Source: Diplodia intermedia (lineage: Eukaryota > Ascomycota > Dothideomycetes > Botryosphaeriales > Botryosphaeriaceae). From it: a DNA stretch of 64,000 nt. The DNA lies in contig JAKEKT010000023.1 of NCBI GenBank assembly GCA_021495925.1, positions 367,430-431,429 on the forward strand, read 5' to 3'. Positions 23,134-35,168 of this stretch are shown here, one piece after another; position 1 is the first letter of the stretch, and each line of letters starts with the position of its first letter. The notes beneath the pieces are model-generated. The model had not been told where the DNA came from. It saw nothing but the letters and a program-made list of their open reading frames with translations, and made no database searches. The position numbers and the translations under genes were made by a program.

Positions 23134-23656
23134 GGCAGGTTGGGTGAGAGATGAGCACAATATAACGGGAGCGGAAGGGAAGGGGGGTGCGAAAGAAAGC
23201 TACATATCGAGGTGGGGCAGACAGCTGAAGCTTCCGGCGGGGGACGAGCTTGGGGAAGGTGAACCTAAAATTCGATGACGAGTGGCACCCGACTTATTAG
23301 ACCGCAGCCGCGAAAAGCCGAGAGAGCACGTCAGCGTATCTTATCGATAGGGCAGCCGGCTGGCCATCCGATGTCGTTCGTTGCAGTCCCGAGAGTGAGC
23401 GACTCCACGAGTCAGGTGAAAAGGCGCGAGAAAGTGGGCTGAGCTTGTCCGGGTTGCCTTCCTGCTTAAGGCGTGCCTTTTCTTCCGTCCGGGATCTCTT
23501 CTCCGTTCTTCCCCCATTATTCCCACGTAGAGTTGTACCTGCGCGTTTGACTTTGCTAGACGGTTGGTTGCGTCCAGATATCCTCGTTCAGTTCTACTCG
23601 TTGCCGTTTGTCCATTTATGCTCGTAGACCGGATACCCCGACTCTTTGCACCCGCC
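23134..23656. promoter_or_regulatory. Divergent promoter region, Ca3427-like / FMO
   Basis: A 523-bp gap lies between divergent start codons, pyrimidine-rich toward the FMO ATG. It presumably holds promoters for both genes. In-frame upstream ATGs at 23618 and 23564 could extend the FMO, but they precede the family's usual start. Confidence 0.4.
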
Positions 23657-25319
23657 ATGTCTTCTGAAAACGTTATAGCTAGCAGTCCGCTTCGGTTCAT
23701 TGCTAGAAAGGTTGCCGTTGTAGGAGCCGGGCCATGTGGTCTGGCAGCGCTCAAGTGAGTCACAAGTGATAGGCTAAGCGCTCTACAACCAAGCATCTAC
23801 CTAGTTGTTACGTATGCTTACTTTAATGCAGGTATTTGAGTGCGGAGAAGAAGTTTGAAAAGCTGGTGGCTTTTGAACAACGCAGCTCACCGGGCGGCTT
23901 GTGGAACTACACGCCTGAGGACCGCGACGATGGTTCTTTTGCTGTACCAAAGACTAGACCGACCAAGGAAGATCTTGATAAGCCGATTTGGGGCACCAAG
24001 CCTGCTGTTAACGGTGCTATCAATGGTGCCGTGGTCAATGATGACGCGAAGGAGGCCAAGTTCATCTCGCCGGTATATGAAATGCTTGAGACGAACATTC
24101 CCAAGCAGCTCATGCAGTATCATGATTTTGCGTTTCCGGAAGAATCGCAGCTGTTCCCCACGCACTGGACAGTCGATAAGTACCTGAAAGACTACGCCAA
24201 AGACGTGGAGCACTTGATCCAGTTTCAGACTCAAGTCGTCGCGGTGAAGCTCCTGGAGTCCAAAGAGACCGGCGGCCTGGTCGAGGAGCAATGGAGCGTC
24301 ACCACCAAGAACATCGTGACTGGGGCCTTGGGAGTGGAAACCTTTGATGCGGTAGTCGTAGCGAACGGCCACTTCTACATACCGTTCATACCGGAGATCT
24401 ACGGGATCAAGGAGTGGCACAAGGCGCATCCAGGCAACATCACACATTCCAAATTCTACCGCACCCCGGACGCTTTCAAAGACAAGGTCTGTAAAGCAGA
24501 ACAGGCGACTTGGCCCAAGCTAATTCTCCCCAGAAAGTCGTTGTCGTAGGCAACAGCGCTTCCGGCCTCGATATCGGCAAGCAAATTGGAGGCTATTGCT
24601 CACTACCTCTGATCAACTCGATCAAGTCTGAGTCCTACATGGCGAGAGGCAACGCTTCTTTCAAAAAAGAGGTCCCACCGATCAAGCGCCTCGACCCCAG
24701 CACGCGCACCGCAACCTTCGAAGACGATACGACCGAGTCCGACATCGATGCCATCGTCTTCTGCACGGGCTACCTCTACTCGCTCCCCTTCCTGTCCGAC
24801 GTGCAGCCGCCGCCCGTCACGGACGGTAGCCGGGTGGAAAACACGTACCAGCACGTCTTCTACACGCCGCACCCGACGCTGTCCTTCCTCGTGCTCAACC
24901 AGCGCATCATCCCGTTCCAGACGGCCGAGGTGCAGGCGGCGGCGGTGGCGCGGGCACTGGCCGGCCGGCTGACGCTGCCGCCGGCGGCGCAGATGCGGGC
25001 GTGGGAGCTGCACACGCTGGCCGTCAACGGCGATGGCAACGACTTCCACACGCTGGCCTTCCCCAACGACGCCGACTACATCAACACCATGCACGACTGG
25101 GCCGCCACGGCCGAGGGCGAGGGCGCGCCCGGCGTCGGCAAGGCGCCGCCACGGTGGTCCGAGTGGCATTACTGGTGCCGGGAGCGGTTCCCGGACATCA
25201 GGGCGGCGTTTACGGGGAAGGGCGAGGAGAGGGGGAATGTGCGGGATCTGGCCGAGGTGGGATACGATTTCGCGGAGTGGAAGAAGCAGACGGAGAGCGA
25301 GGCGAAGGAGCTGCTATGA
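23657..25319 (+). CDS. Flavin-containing monooxygenase (FMO family)
   Basis: Three exons (23657-23754, 23832-24486, 24534-25319) give 512 aa. The FAD-binding Rossmann motif is KVAVVGAGPCGLAALKYL near the N-terminus. A partner motif FEQRSSPGGLWNYT follows. The FMO-type segment is GNITHSKFYRTPDAFKDK, and the NADPH loop is VVVVGNSASGLDIG. A late CTGYLYSLPFL closes the FAD domain. This is a class B flavin monooxygenase of the FMO or FMO-GS-OX-like kind. It uses NADPH and O2 to oxidise N- or S-containing small molecules. There is no signal peptide. The start at 23657 places the GxGxxG motif near residue 22. The substrate cannot be inferred. Confidence 0.92.
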
Positions 25320-26702
25320 GCAAGATCGTTGTAGATTAGATTCAGGAAGACTAGATTCGAGGCCGGTTTTTAGCGAGAGTGTAGCTGGCATGCTTTACAA
25401 TCGGAATTCTCCATATCGTGTTTGCATCACAGCGAGTGGGTCGCAGATGATCGTCCATTTCATGTTCTACAAAAGGCAATATGTACTCTCCAAGCAGGGG
25501 TAGTCGAAGCAAACCTGTGGATGTAGATCAGGATTATACTCCATGAAAGTAGTATGATTGTCAAGCATTCAGGTTTGAAAAGTGTGAATTCGTTTGCGGC
25601 CCATCGTGGTGTTGTGGTGCATTGTCATCGCGTGACTACACGGTAGATAGCAAAACTGTGCAACATGGCGGAATGACGCAATAGATCGAGTTACCCGACA
25701 TGATAAACCAATTGATTTTCCAGGATCAGATGGCAGCAGGTCTGCGGCGCTTAGAAACCTCCGCTTGCACATTGGGGCGATATGAAATAGCGAGAATGCA
25801 ACTGGCATCCCTATTTTCGCAGCCATCTCCGAAGGCTGAATGCGCCAGCCCCCACGTGTCAAGGGCGTTGCAAGCCAGGCAGCAACGAGGCATGGTGGGG
25901 TGCTTGGCTAGGCGTGTCAATCGGCGGACCAGAACAGCGGAGCGCGGGGTGTGCGGCCGCGCCGACGGGCTGGGCAGCAGCCATTGAAGGCAGCAGCGAT
26001 AAGTGTTGATGTTTTGGAGCTCGGGCGTGGTGTCGGTGTCAGTGGCGACATTCTGGAAGAGGATCAGCGGGCGGTGGGCAGGCGCGTGGCTCCTCCTATC
26101 CCTTGTGGGGATTCGCCAGCTGCGTTGCCGAATGGCGTTGTTGCCGATGGCTTTGGTGAGCGGGAGAGGAGGCCTCCAAGATCTCGCGCGTCGCTGCCCT
26201 CAGCCGCGCCTCTCCCTCTTCCACGCCCGCGAGCTCCGTCCCAGCCAGTTGCACTGCCGCCTCCTTTTATAATCTCCGCTCCGCGCTCCGGAAGCCCATC
26301 TCACCGCCACCGACGGGACCCTTGGCCGCTTGATCGACGACGTCCCGCGGCTTACTAGTTAGGCGGTCGCCTGCAAGTGGACAGCAGCCAAACTGCCCTC
26401 GCCCGCGCCAAACTTCGTCCTCGCTCCAGCCTCACACTCTCTCAGCCCTACCCACCGACCGCACACCACCTTTCCGTGAGAGTGCGCGCCCCGAACCCTC
26501 AATCCGCGCGTGCGACCCTTCGTATTCGCTCCAAGCCCGTCCGCCCTCCTGACTAGCGCCCCCCGCGACACCCACGCCGTCGTCGAGAAAAGTACCTCCA
26601 CGCCCAAAGCCGCCACCCGGGGCTAGCTCCCCTCTCCTCCCTCGACCTCTTGCCATCTACTGCCCCGACCGTCCCTCCCACAGTCCTCCTTCCGCCGCCA
26701 TC
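25320..26702. other. Intergenic (1.4 kb) with probable long calcineurin leader
   Basis: The left part is the FMO 3' flank. From about 26160 the strand becomes C/T-rich (repeated CCGCC and CTCC runs) up to the calcineurin ATG, as in long leaders of fungal regulatory genes. Several open frames here lack any conserved feature. Confidence 0.5.
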
Positions 26703-28708
26703 ATGGACTCCCCCGATACGCCAATGAACAGCGACCAGTACATCCAGAATGCCGTGCGCGCCGTCCACCAGAAGAAGCCCGTCCCTGAGATCGACTTCTC
26801 TCTGCACACCATGGAGGACGGCACCCAGGTGAGCACGATGGAGCGTGTCATCAAAGGTACGCCGCGATCTCAATGACCTGCCTGCGCTCCGTACCCCGCC
26901 TTGCTGACGCCCTTACGCAGATGTCCAGGCCCCCGCCTTCACCCCGCCCACCATGGAGCAGTTCTGGTCGCCAAACGACCCCTCCAAGCCCAATCTGCAG
27001 TTCCTCAAGCAACACTTCTATCGGGAGGGTCGCCTGACCGAGGAGCAGGCTCTCTGGATCATCAACAAGGGTACCGAGGTCCTCAAGGCGGAGCCCAATC
27101 TGTTGGAGATGGATGCACCCATTACCGTATGCGGTGATGTGCACGGCCAGTACTATGATCTCATGAAGCTCTTCGAAGTTGGCGGCGACCCGTCCGAGAC
27201 CCGCTATCTCTTCCTGGGTGACTATGTCGACCGCGGCTACTTCAGCATCGAGGTTTGTCTGTCTCGCGAAGCTCATGCGCAACTCAACTGACACCGGAGT
27301 AGTGCGTTCTGTATCTCTGGGCGCTGAAGATCTGGTACCCGAACACACTTTGGCTCCTCCGCGGCAACCACGAGTGTCGGCATTTGACTGATTACTTCAC
27401 CTTCAAGCTCGAGTGCAAGCACAAGTACTCGGAAGCTATCTACGAAGCTTGCATGGACTCATTCTGCGCCTTGCCGCTGGCGGCAGTCATGAACAAGCAA
27501 TTCCTTTGCATACACGGTGGTTTGAGCCCGGAGCTCCATACCTTGGAGGATCTCAAGAGCGTACGTGCTATCGGAATCGTTGGTGTATGATTTGGTCCTG
27601 ACCCCGCGTAGATTGACCGTTTCCGGGAGCCTCCCACCCACGGCCTGATGTGCGACATCCTTTGGGCAGATCCGCTTGAGGAGTTTGGCCAAGAAAAGAC
27701 GTCTGAGTTCTTCATCCACAATCACGTGCGCGGTTGCTCTTACTTCTTCTCTTACCCCGCTGCCTGTGCGTTCTTGGAGAAGAACAACCTCCTCTCGATT
27801 ATCCGTGCGCACGAGGCCCAGGATGCTGGCTACCGCATGTACAGGAAGACCAGGACGACCGGTTTCCCCAGTGTCATGACCATCTTCTCCGCTCCGAACT
27901 ACCTGGACGTTTACAACAACAAGGCAGCCGTGCTGAAGTACGAGAACAACGTCATGAACATCAGGCAGTTCAGTATGTCACCATCCAAGCTGCGAGACTT
28001 TGGAAGAGCCCAGAAGCTGACCCCCCACAGACTGCACGCCCCATCCGTACTGGCTGCCGAACTTTATGGATGTTTTCACATGGTCTCTGCCCTTCGTCGG
28101 CGAGAAGAGTAGGTTAAACCCTCGATGCAATCTCAACTTTATCTAACACTTCTGCAGTCACCGACATGCTCATTGCGATCCTCAACACTTGCTCAAAGGA
28201 GGAGCTCGAGGAGGAAACGCCTGGATCCATCTCGTCCGGACCGAACTCGCCGCCGCTTTCCAGCATGGACCCCGAGTCAACCGAATTCAAGCGCCGGGCT
28301 ATCAAGAACAAGATTCTCGCCATCGGACGTCTTTCGCGTGTATTCCAGGTGCTGCGTGAGGAATCGGAGCGCGTCACTGAACTCAAGACTGCATCCGGTG
28401 GCAGGCTGCCGGCCGGTACGCTTATGCTTGGCGCGGAGGGTATCAAGCAGGCCATTCACAGCTTCGAGGACGCGCGCAAGGTTGATCTGCAGAACGAACG
28501 CCTGCCGCCGAGCCAGGAAGAGGTACGCCGGTCGGAGGAGCTGAGCAGACAAGAGGCATTGGAGAAGGCGGCAAAGGAGGCCGAGAACGACACTGGGCTC
28601 GCCACTGTCGCACGAAGGATTAGCATGTAAGCTGGGCTCGTTTCCGAATGCTTTTCGAGTGGTGTGCTAACTTAATCCAGGTCCGGTAGCTCGAGCAGGA
28701 AGCGCTGA
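26703..28708 (+). CDS. cnaA: Calcineurin catalytic subunit A (PP2B)
   Basis: Seven exons (26703-26856, 26921-27252, 27303-27560, 27612-27972, 28031-28108, 28158-28626, 28681-28708) give 559 aa. All metallophosphatase motifs are intact: GDVHGQYYDL, GDYVDRGYFS, RGNHECRHLT, IHGGLSPEL and IFSAPNYLDVYNNKAA. The calcineurin-specific B-subunit helix follows the catalytic core (MDVFTWSLPFVGEK). Next come the calmodulin-binding segment IKNKILAIGRLSRVFQVLRE and an autoinhibitory region around HSFEDARKVDLQNERLP. The enzyme is the Ca2+/calmodulin-activated Ser/Thr phosphatase. It dephosphorylates Crz1 and controls ion stress, cell wall and hyphal growth, and it is the FK506 and cyclosporin target. The last exon is only 28 nt, joined in phase at AT|G. 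Confidence 0.97.
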
Positions 28709-29089
28709 GATACCCGGCAGTAGAAGCAGTTACCCTTTTGTTGATTCAAACCATAGCGAGGGCATCCAAGGGGTTGATAAGACGAGAAATGGCTGGGATT
28801 AGGAGCACGACGGACCCGTGCCTTGGGACGCCCCATCAGCTCATAGCTTTTAAAACGCTGCGAAACTGTACTTGATGATAATGAACCGAGTACTGCGATT
28901 CACTCGCGAGAGAATGTCACTACTATATTTCGTAAACGTGCGGCAGTTGCGAGCGTGAAATGCAGTCTTGGCGGCAGGCATGACGAAATGCACAGGCACC
29001 GCGACTTGGAGCGGACCGCGGAGCTTTGAACTTCTGCACCTCTCCCGCCGCGCGTCGACCAGCCGCACCAGAGCGCCCCAGCGGCCCCA
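28709..29089. other. Intergenic between calcineurin and the Mmc1-like gene
   Basis: This gap lies between two genes in tandem. It holds the calcineurin 3' UTR and the next promoter. No gene was recognised. Confidence 0.4.
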
Positions 29090-31252
29090 ATGCCTCCCCG
29101 GATCGGTTCTGTAGCGAAACTCTCCACCGCGCTGCGGTCGCGATCGAAGGCCGACCTTTTCTTCTGCCCGTCCTGCTCGCTATGGCGCCTCGCCGACTCC
29201 CCACCGACCGCCGCCGCGACCACCGCCCACGCGCCTTCGCGACACTTTTCCGCCGCCCGACGTCGCCATGCCGCAACGCTTGCTTCACGGACCGCCATCA
29301 ATGCCCCGTTGGATGTTCCGCCACGGCTGAAGGGGCTGCACCAGACATTGGATGCTCTGAAGAGTGATGCTTCCAGCTATGTGAATCTCAGCAGGCTGCA
29401 GTTAGCGCTGCGGGGGTTGGAGAGCGAGGATCCCGTTGTGCGGGTCGCCGGTGGGTACACCTAGGCCTTGGAGAAGCTGGCACAATTGTGGGTAGGAGGC
29501 ACACGTGCTGACAGAGTGCGGTCGACAGTTCTGAGCCTGGGCGACCAGGCGTCGGCGAAGCAGCTTGCCCGACTTTTGCTCGCGGATCCGCTGTCCGAGC
29601 AGGGCAAGTGGGAAGATGCGCTCGAGGCACGCGACACCGACAACGGGCAGGCCATCTTGCTGCGGTATGTTTGATTTTGACACATCAATTGCCATGTCTG
29701 CTGACCCGGTGATAGGTACGGCGACGATCTTGACGTACACCCGAACAACCCTCTCCTCCGCACCATTTCCGCCCCGTCGAGGGTCCTGCAGAAGCATAAT
29801 ATCGAGATTCTGATTTCATCACTTAACGCCAACTTTTCCGGACCAGTGTCTCCATCCAGCGCCGAGAAGCCGAGAGATGCCATACTTGTGCCCACTTTGC
29901 AGACTCCCACGTCGGCAACCGGCCGCTTGACAACGGTCACCTATCCTGTGCACCGAGCTATCGTGCTCGGTCAAGGTGTCAAGAGTTGCGTCGCTTACGG
30001 ACGCTTTACCGCAGGACAGTCGGAACAGGAGCTGCCACCCGAGACGGTCAAAATCGCTATGGGCATCCCAGCGCCAAGCACTGAACTGGATCAGAATGCC
30101 TCGGATAGATACGTTGCGATTGATGCTAACCTCGGTGCTCAAGCGCTCGACAAATTCCGGGAGTCGATCGCCAATTCCGTCTTCTACGAGCGGGGATGGC
30201 ATAGAAGTGGTCTGCCCGCTCTCACGGCCTGGTTGGCACATGGCTCGAGCAGCAATGTGCCTGCGGAACTGAAGCCCGCTATTCGCGACCTTGTGGATTC
30301 GATTCTAGCAGATGCAGACGAAGCCATCACTCTCGAAGATACCCATCGTCTGCAGGAATTGCTGGATTCATCCATTTCCGAATCGACCAGGACCGCCATC
30401 CTCTCCAGCCTCTCCAACTGGGCCGAGTACGCACACACGGAGCTCCGCGACCAGCTTGACATCGCTTTCTCGTGTAAGTCGTGGCGCAAGCTCGCGTGGT
30501 GGAAGCTCTTCTGGCGCGTCGACGACGTGGGCATGATCCTGTCCGAACTGCTGGAAAGACGCTGGCTGGTATCCGCCGAAAAGGATATCATCTGGGTCGC
30601 CGGCCGCATCGAGCAAGCCGGCTTCTTCGCCAACGATCCGGACGCCGCCAACCTCCCGGAACGCGCCACGCTTGTGCGGCCTCCTCCCGGCTCCAAACAG
30701 AGCCGGATCGGCGACATCCCCGACGCCCCGCACCCGCACGCTCTCCAGAAGTACGACACGATGCGCCGCGCGGCGGCCGCGTCGGAGAACGGCGCGCTGG
30801 CGCTGGTCCCGCCGCCGCCCAAGCCGTGGCCGCAGCACATCCCCGTGGCGCGCATCCACCTGACGGCCACGACGGTCCCGCCGCTCGAGGCGCTCGCGCA
30901 GAAGCTCGTCGTGCAGACGCTGTCGACCGTGTCGGCGACGTCGGCGCTGTCGGGCCTGCTGTACGTGTCGTTCAGCAGCGGCGGCCTCTTCGAGGCGGGC
31001 GCGGTGGCGGCGCTGGGCGCGGCGTGGAGCCTCAAGAGGATGCAGGGCGTCTGGGAGGGCGCGCGGGCGAGGTGGGAGGCGGACGTGCGGGAGGACGGCC
31101 GGCAGGTGCTGAAGGAGACGGAGGAGAATGTGCGGGAGGTGGTGAACGTGAGGGGCCGGCCGGAGAGCGATGCGGCGGGGGCCGAGGAGAGGAGGAGGGC
31201 GAGGGAGGCGGTGGGGAGGGCGAGGGGGGCGCTTGAGGGCTTGTTTCGGTGA
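29090..31252 (+). CDS. Mmc1-like mitochondrial membrane protein
   Basis: Three exons (29090-29450, 29529-29664, 29716-31252) give 677 aa. The first 60 residues are rich in Arg, Ser and Ala with few acids (ALRSRSKADLFF, then RHFSAARRRHAAT), as expected of a mitochondrial presequence. The middle is mainly helical. A WRKLAWWKLFWRVDDVGM block is followed by ERRWLVSAEKD. The C-terminal part has two hydrophobic helices (TVSATSALSGLLYVSF and GAVAALGAAWSLKRM) and a charged coiled-coil tail. The layout matches the fungal Mmc1 family, reported as an inner-membrane-associated dynamin-like protein needed for cristae. I am fairly sure of the mitochondrial nature, less so of the family name. Confidence 0.72.
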
Positions 31253-32209
31253 TTGGGGACTTTCGCAAAAGAAACATCTCGTCGTCGTGAAGTAGGAAGG
31301 TGGGGAAGGTGTGGGTGGGTGGTTGGAGGAGTGGGTTGTATATCCTGTATGTGTACGTTGTACGGTATTCAGTCAGTCGTCGGAAGTCGGGATGGGACGG
31401 ACGGACCTGCTTGACTGGGCCAGGGAAGAATTGGAGGCGTGCAAAATGCATTCTACTTTTCTTTTTCTTATGTTTTTTTCCCTCTGCCCTTTGCATGAGA
31501 TTGCCTGCATATGAAGGCACTCTGCTATTAGAAAGCTGGGTTTTTGCGCCAAGCTTATAGAATTAGGATGTTCACACCAGTCCGTAATTTAGAGGCCTCA
31601 AGATGTTTTCTGCAACCGTTGATGCGTTTTGAAAGGTTGCTATAACAAAGTGGCATTTGGTTTTGAGTGTCAAAGCAACTCATCAACCAGAACATAGAAA
31701 TGGGCAGGTCAGCTCACTGATAGTGAGAAAATGGCCTTACAAGCATATTGTTGGTGCTATCTCCCCGCTTTCTGAACCATCAATGGAAGTTATCCATGAA
31801 ATGACTTTGGGAAGTTAAGTCGTGTATCAATGCTGTAGTCTGAGATGTCACTAGACAACCCTAGTACGAATAGGTCGGTCCAGCACGTGGTGATAACCCG
31901 TCGGCCCGGCTTCTTATGTAAATTGGCGGAACTGTGCTCGAGATCTGCACAATATTACATTCCGCGCTGTGCGGAACATGCGGAAACGCAGGGGAAGGTT
32001 GTCATGCAATTCTGACAGCCCAGCGAATCGGCCCTGTTCTGCTCGAACCTCGGCTCTGGCTTCTCCACCCACCACTCCTCCCCACCCGCGAAGCTTTCCC
32101 CAGATTCCATTTCCGTTGCGAGACACCAAGCTCTGGCTCTGTACATAGTCAATCAATTGCTTTCCTACAACTCAACCTCTCGCCTCCCTATAACGTTGAC
32201 GCACGCACA
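31253..32209. other. Intergenic (about 1 kb)
   Basis: This is the 3' flank of the Mmc1-like gene, then an AT-richer middle (31560-31960) and the leader of the CoA-transferase-like gene. The enzyme's frame is open upstream to 31934, but nothing there is conserved, so the start is placed at the ATG at 32210. Confidence 0.45.
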
Positions 32210-33628
32210 ATGGCGCACTCACCACCACCGTTAACAGGCATCCGCGTCCTCGAATTGGCCGGTCTGGCACCAGGTATGCTCCCGCCGCCCAGCAGCAAGC
32301 ATCTCCCGACCCGGCACACACATGTTCTGACCACACACACCATCAACCCAGGTCCCTTCGCGGGCATGATGCTCGCCGACTACGGCGCCACCGTCATCCG
32401 CGTCGACCGCGCCCACCCCTCCTCCCGCCACGTCGACCCCTCCTCCTCCACCACACCCTCCACCTCGACACCACCCCCACCCCCACCACCGACCGCCGAC
32501 CTCCTCACCCGCCGCAAAACCTCCATCGCCGTCGACCTCAAATCCCCCGCCGGCCGCGCCCTGCTCCTCGCCCTCCTGCCCACCATCGACGTCCTCATCG
32601 ACCCCTTCCGGCCGGGCGTGCTCGAAAAGGCCGGGCTGGACCCGACCAGCGTGCTGCTGCGCCGCAACCCGCGGCTGATCGTCGCGCGGCTGACGGGCTT
32701 CCGGCGACCCAGCGACGGCAACAACAACAGTAACAACAACCTCGACAACAAGTACGCGGCCATGGCCGGGCACGACATCAACTACCTCGGCGTGGCGGGG
32801 GTGCTGGGCATGCTGGGGCGCAAGGCGGGCAAGCCGTACGCGCCGGGCAACCTCGTCGCGGACTTCGCGGGCGGCGGCGCCATGGCGGCGTTCGGCGTCG
32901 CGCTCGCGCTGCTCGCGCGCGAGCGCAACGGCGGGTGGGGCCAGGTGGTCGAGGCGAACATGGTGGACGGCAGCGCGTACCTGGCGAGCTTCCTGCGGCT
33001 GGGGATGGGCTTGGGGGGGAACAAGAACAAGGACGGCGCGGAGGGCGTGTGGGCGAGGCCGAGGGGCGAGAATCTGCTGGACGGCGGGTGTCCGTGGTAC
33101 GACACGTACGAGACCAAGGACGGCAGGTGGGTCGCGGTGGGCGCGCTGGAGGAGCGCTTCTTCGGCAGGCTGTGCGAGGGCCTGGGGGTGGATCCGGCGA
33201 CGTTCCCCGCGCCGAGGGAGGACAGGAGGGGCTGGCCGCACCTGCGCATGCTGTTCACGGCCAAGTTCAAGAGCAGGACGCGGGCCGAGTGGGAGCGCGT
33301 CTTCGACGGCACCGACGCGTGCGTCACGCCCGTCCTGGAGCAGGCGGAGCTGCGGCGCTTGGGCTTCGATCAGCGGCCGCCCGTCACGCTGAAGAGCTCG
33401 CCCGGCTGGGCCATCGCGGACGGGGATGCGGACGCGCGGCCGGCCGCCGAGGGCCAGGGCATCGGCGTGGAGGGCGAGGGGTGGGAGGAGAAGGGGTTGG
33501 CGCCTGGCGAGGGCGGCGAGGAGATGCTGGCGAGGCTAATGGGGTGGAAGAAGGGTGTGCATTACGCCGTCGAGAATGGCGGGTTGGTGTTGATAGAGCG
33601 CGCGCGGAAGTCGAAGAGTAAGTTGTAA
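32210..33628 (+). CDS. CoA-transferase family III / alpha-methylacyl-CoA racemase-like enzyme
   Basis: Two exons (32210-32273 and 32352-33628) give 446 aa. The N-terminus GIRVLELAGLAPGPFAGMML is the family's opening strand and loop. DYGATVIRVDR, RRKTSIAVDLKSPAGR, DVLIDPFRPGVLEKAGL and GHDINYLGVAGVLGMLGR follow. The residues equivalent to the racemase catalytic pair are visible as the His of GHDINY and the Asp of NLVADFAGGG. Such enzymes racemise 2-methylacyl-CoA in peroxisomes or mitochondria, or transfer CoA. The C-terminus RKSKSKL ends in SKL, a classical PTS1 peroxisomal signal, so a peroxisomal racemase role is favoured. The 78-nt intron is a multiple of three and open, so its retention would keep the frame. 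A Ser/Thr/Pro insert (residues about 45-65) and an Asn-rich insert interrupt the core. Confidence 0.92.
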   Translation: MAHSPPPLTGIRVLELAGLAPGMLPPPSSKHLPTRHTHVLTTHTINPGPFAGMMLADYGATVIRVDRAHPSSRHVDPSSSTTPSTSTPPPPPPPTADLLTRRKTSIAVDLKSPAGRALLLALLPTIDVLIDPFRPGVLEKAGLDPTSVLLRRNPRLIVARLTGFRRPSDGNNNSNNNLDNKYAAMAGHDINYLGVAGVLGMLGRKAGKPYAPGNLVADFAGGGAMAAFGVALALLARERNGGWGQVVEANMVDGSAYLASFLRLGMGLGGNKNKDGAEGVWARPRGENLLDGGCPWYDTYETKDGRWVAVGALEERFFGRLCEGLGVDPATFPAPREDRRGWPHLRMLFTAKFKSRTRAEWERVFDGTDACVTPVLEQAELRRLGFDQRPPVTLKSSPGWAIADGDADARPAAEGQGIGVEGEGWEEKGLAPGEGGEEMLARLMGWKKGVHYAVENGGLVLIERARKSKSKL

Positions 33629-33971
33629 GCTGTAGAATTTTGGTCAGATGGGCGAAAGCATAGACGATGCGGTATAAGGCCTGCTGCGAATGAATATGTA
33701 TGTACAGGGAGTAGCGCTGGCTTTGGTTTTGCCTGGTATCAATCTTCGTTCCTCGCTGCGAGCGACAACCCTGCCGGTCCTTCCCTCCGTCCTTCATGAT
33801 CCGTTACTTCACAAATTCTCTCGGGGCCACCCGGTAGCCCGCGTGTTTGCTGCGACGTGCACGCGCTGGTTATGTTCTCTCACTGGTGGCTCGCAATAGT
33901 GTTCAGCTCATCCAAAGCCGGCTGCTTCCAGGCTTGCGGCGATCCTCTTCCATCCCGCAATCCGTGCATCC
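33629..33971. other. Convergent intergenic region
   Basis: This is the tail-to-tail gap between the racemase-like gene (+) and the first small orphan gene (-). Nothing else was recognised. Confidence 0.4.
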
Positions 33972-34332
33972 CTACTGGTTTTCATGCGCGGGGCGGACCA
34001 TGCTAAAGTCTGCTCGCCTATCCTTTTTCTTCTTCTTGTCGGACTTGCTTTCTCGGTCGTAGGGGTGCGTGTAGGGATCGCCGTCGCCGCCGTTGGATGG
34101 GTATGCGATTTCCGGCGTCCCGCTGCTGCCACCGCTGCCAATGCCGCTGATGGTGTCCTCGGAGGGCCGCAGCCATGAGAAGTCGTCCTTTTTGTGAATG
34201 TTGGTCCCGACGGAGGCGACGGGGACTCTGAAGACTGCTCGAAACATTCATGATGAGCGAGATGCGGATCCAAGCCGAGATCATTCGGGAACAAGGCAAC
34301 TTACGCCACTGCAAGAACGTCTTCTCGACCAT
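33972..34332 (-). CDS. Small hypothetical protein (96 aa), orphan A
   Basis: Two exons (34305-34332 and 33972-34234) are joined in phase 1 with donor GTAAGT, giving 96 aa. The protein starts MVEKTFLQW, continues FRVPVASVGTNIHKKDDFSW, then a Gly/Ser-rich middle, and ends with a Lys-rich run (SDKKKKKDRR). There is no signal peptide and no membrane segment. I do not recognise a family. Support comes from the clean intron, the open frames and a TATA-like TATAAATA about 115 bp upstream (34447-34456). It shares intron position, intron phase and a KEDKK-like basic stretch with the gene at 35169, so the two may be related or follow the same orphan template. Confidence 0.58.
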
Positions 34333-35168
34333 TTTTTTCCCCCTCTCTCTCTCTCGACGCGAAACCAAGGAGAAGTTTGGAAGGAACGGCCTGCCGTAAG
34401 GCTGCGATGTCCAGGTTATTCTAATCCCCCGCGATCCCTGGCGTCGCTATTTATAGTAACTGGCCGCCGTGGAGCTTGTTGGTCGCACGGACGTCCATGC
34501 GGCTGGCGGCTGCGCGGCCGAAGGATTCCGCCTTTCTGGACTCGTTACGTCACGAGCCGGACGGCTGGGGGTCACGCTGGTAACGAGCGCCAAAGTGGAA
34601 GGGATGCACAGTGACTCGGCCGCAGAGGGCGGGGTGTGGTGCTCCAGTGGCATGAGTTGTTTGCCGATGTTTCCGTGCGCCTGAATCTGGACATGTAGAT
34701 CTCGAGACAGCTGAAAGTTTCAACTGACAGCCTTCATCATTTATTGACATGCCATGCATTATCTAGACAAACTCTTGACAGCCCATCATCACCGTTGTGA
34801 TGCCGGGTAAGCGAATGAACCTTGTACTACCCTGATGTGATGATATCAGTAGCGCTGTCTCCTGACGTTTAATCAATTTTGATTTATTGAAACGTGGGAT
34901 TCCAAGAACAAGGCAATCTTGCTAGTCTAAGCGGTACGGTAATTCTCAACGCCAGCCGCTGGGTATCAACTTCGATGCTACTGTACGGGAAAATAGACGT
35001 TCGTCACGCCAGAAATGCAGAACCACGCCATGCCAAGCAGAAAGGAAAATAACCGGCCATTAACCTTCTCCGAGACCCATCAATCATCAATAACGCGTGA
35101 GGTTGCTGACCAGCCAATCCCCGTCTCTCTCTCGCTTCACTTTCGTAAAAAAGTGGTAACGCGTGGAA
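34333..35168. other. Intergenic between the two small orphan genes
   Basis: This holds the promoter of orphan A, with a TATA-like element at 34447-34456, and the 3' flank of orphan B. The part from about 34690 to 35110 is AT-richer. No gene was recognised. Confidence 0.45.
34447..34456 (-). promoter_or_regulatory. TATA-like box of orphan gene A
   Basis: On the minus strand the bases read CTATAAATAG, a strong TATA consensus. It lies about 115 bp upstream of the ATG of the 96-aa gene. Confidence 0.5.
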
